Origin: Candidatus Aegiribacteria sp.
GTDB lineage: Bacteria > Fermentibacterota > Fermentibacteria > Fermentibacterales > JCC-6
Assembly (NCBI GenBank): GCA_030642525.1
Contig: DAOWNO010000103.1
Location: 1 to 7,246, forward strand
Direction of reading: 5' to 3'
Length of the DNA: 7,246 bases
Shown one piece after another: positions 6,162 through 7,246 of this stretch. Numbering within the stretch: the stretch's first letter is position 1; each line of letters starts with the position of its first letter. The translations under genes and the position numbers were made by a program. Below the pieces are notes generated by a model. It did not search any database and was not told the DNA's origin. It was given only the letters and a program-made list of their open reading frames with translations.

Positions 6162-7080
6162 CCGGAAGGGTAATCTTCCGGTACGCGACACCGATACCGG
6201 CAACCTGCTTGAGCTTCTCATGGTCATGGCGGTTGTTACGATCCTTATTAATCGAGCTTTCCTCTCTATGACACACTATCCAAAGATCGCTTTCGGCTCC
6301 CTGCATATCGCCCACATGTTGTGGGGCGGCCTTCTGATGCTTGCCGCCCTGGTCATGCTCTTCCGCTTCTGGAACCCTTCAATCCGCCTCCTTGCAGCAT
6401 TCATAAGCGGAGTGGGATTCGGTTTATTCATAGATGAACTGGGAAAATTCATAACAGAGGATAACGATTACTTTTTCAAGCCAACAATTGCGATCCTGTA
6501 TATACTGTTCGTAGCACTGTTTTTGATTTTTCGACATCTGATTAACAAGTTACCAATCACGGAAAGGGAAATTTCCGTGAACAGATCCATTCGCGAAATG
6601 ATCGGAAGCAGCACCATTCCGGAATCCCGCTATTTGCGAAGCTACTATTTCATTCGCAGAATAGCGTTTACGGCAATGAACCGCTTCCTTTCCATACCCA
6701 GGGTGATCCCGACAATCATGCTTCTGTTCGTATTCACAAGCCTTCTTCAATTCGCGACAATCTTCGGATTAGTAAGCCCGAACTGGGTTCCGTTTAATAA
6801 CGTATCCGGCCTTTCAATTGTTGGAGCTTTTTTCAGCAGCATATTCGTTCTGATCGGTCTGCTGTGCTTTCAATCCTCGAGAATCACCGCCGCACACTGG
6901 TTCAAACGGGCGGTTCTCATCAATATATTCGTTACACATATATTCCTTTTTTACCAGTCACAGCTTACTGCTCTGTGGGGCCTGGCAATCACTCTTCTTG
7001 TATATGTTTGCATAAGTTATTACATCAGCTATTATCCCGATTCGGGTCTTCAGGTGAAGAAATCTACCTTTACAGAATAG
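6151..7080 (+). CDS. Polytopic membrane protein of unknown function
   Basis: Inner-membrane protein of up to 309 residues, not assigned to a named family. About eight hydrophobic segments lie near residues 19-38, 50-71, 77-97, 110-128, 185-206, 219-240, 253-270 and 271-293. A polar, basic cytoplasmic-type stretch lies between the fourth and fifth (about 129-184). The most conserved-looking part is HIAHMLWGG (about 52-60) and GFGLFIDELGKFITEDNDYF (about 89-108), whose buried His and Asp/Glu residues could be functional. The start is uncertain. TTG at 6151 overlaps the previous gene by 11 nt and has GGGA 6 nt upstream; ATG at 6220 and 6226 are downstream but would cut into the first helix. The glycosyltransferase gene begins 7 nt after the stop, so the two are probably one operon and this protein may act in surface glycan or lipid work (inference). 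Confidence 0.75.
   Translation: MFSSRKGNLPVRDTDTGNLLELLMVMAVVTILINRAFLSMTHYPKIAFGSLHIAHMLWGGLLMLAALVMLFRFWNPSIRLLAAFISGVGFGLFIDELGKFITEDNDYFFKPTIAILYILFVALFLIFRHLINKLPITEREISVNRSIREMIGSSTIPESRYLRSYYFIRRIAFTAMNRFLSIPRVIPTIMLLFVFTSLLQFATIFGLVSPNWVPFNNVSGLSIVGAFFSSIFVLIGLLCFQSSRITAAHWFKRAVLINIFVTHIFLFYQSQLTALWGLAITLLVYVCISYYISYYPDSGLQVKKSTFTE
6162..6200 (+). other. Two overlapping, mutually exclusive hairpins at the gene junction
   Basis: CCGGAAG (6162-6168) pairs with CTTCCGG (6175-6181) around a 6-nt loop, directly after the TAG of the beta-barrel gene. CCGGTA (6178-6183) pairs with TACCGG (6195-6200). The two share 6178-6181, so only one can form at a time. No T-run follows, so this is not a clear intrinsic terminator. 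It lies inside the next gene if TTG 6151 is the start. Confidence 0.4.
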
Positions 7081-7087
7081 GTGTTCC

Positions 7088-7246
7088 ATGAATGAGCTTT
7101 CAATCGTTATCCCCTCGAAGAACGGAGCTGGAATTCTTCAGAAGTATCTGGCTGCAATCATAGAGGAGGTACAAACTGCCGGTGGCGAACTTATTGTTGT
7201 GGATGACTGTTCTGAAGATGACACAATGGAAATGATATCAACGAAA
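7088..7246 (+). CDS. Family 2 glycosyltransferase, N-terminal fragment cut by the window edge
   Basis: Only the first 53 codons are present, and the frame is open at the right edge. The protein starts MNELSIVIPSKNGAGILQKY and continues to ELIVVDDCSEDDTMEM. The IVIPSKNG strand and the VVDDCSEDD segment are the nucleotide-sugar-binding start of the GT-A fold in family 2 glycosyltransferases, where the paired Asp residues contact the nucleotide. It would move a sugar from a nucleotide-sugar (or equivalent) to a lipid, glycan or protein acceptor at the cytoplasmic membrane face; the acceptor cannot be told. AGGTG at 7079-7083 lies 4 nt before the ATG, overlapping the stop of the membrane protein gene, which implies coupled expression. 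Confidence 0.85.
   Translation, partial: MNELSIVIPSKNGAGILQKYLAAIIEEVQTAGGELIVVDDCSEDDTMEMISTK

Noticed and set aside
1..7246. CRISPR array, tRNA, IS element, toxin-antitoxin or phage defence system
   Set aside because: No regularly spaced repeats, cloverleaf, transposase, terminal repeats or defence-type domains were found on either strand.

Overview
The window looks like chromosomal DNA from an uncultured bacterium of the FCB assemblage (Bacteroidetes/Fibrobacteres/Latescibacteria/Fermentibacteria-like lineages). The basis is two large secreted proteins that both end in a FlgD-like Por-secretion (type IX, T9SS) sorting tail, namely an N-P-N/C-P start, a GR-hinge, W-x-G, PSG-(I/V)-Y and a final L-R. 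A small protein with an outer-membrane beta-barrel look is also present. The phylum is an inference from style and cannot be proven here. Base composition looks moderate and even, and I see no tRNA, rRNA, IS element, phage gene or CRISPR array.

Left block (1-1589, + strand): an ECF-type sigma factor gene overlaps by 8 nt a gene for a small two-helix membrane protein. The second gene appears to carry a frameshift: its family-like acidic/aromatic C-terminus is found in a different frame, ending at 1029, and a strong hairpin follows at 1040-1064. A half-size EamA/DMT transporter gene (1161-1589) comes next.

Middle block (1612-5501, - strand): a two-gene operon facing left, convergent with the EamA gene. 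The first gene (3774-5501) encodes a secreted caspase-fold cysteine peptidase resembling gingipain family C25. The second (1612-3777) encodes a secreted transglutaminase-like protein. The genes overlap by ATGA and are therefore probably translationally coupled. Upstream lie a good sigma70-like promoter (TTGACA, 17 nt, AATAAA), an 8-8-8 inverted repeat just after the expected transcription start, and a strong Shine-Dalgarno that fixes the start at 5501 rather than 5555.

Right block (5724-7246, + strand): divergent from the peptidase operon is a 145-residue outer-membrane beta-barrel-like protein. It is followed by a polytopic membrane protein of unknown function (6151-7080) and, 7 nt further on, by the N-terminus of a family 2 glycosyltransferase cut by the window edge. 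The junction at 6162-6200 holds two hairpins that share bases.

The most interesting unit is the coupled secreted pair: two different thiol-enzyme folds, each with the same class of export tail, made from one mRNA with a likely operator and leader structure. The next is the sigma factor/membrane protein pair with its damaged, or recoded, second gene.
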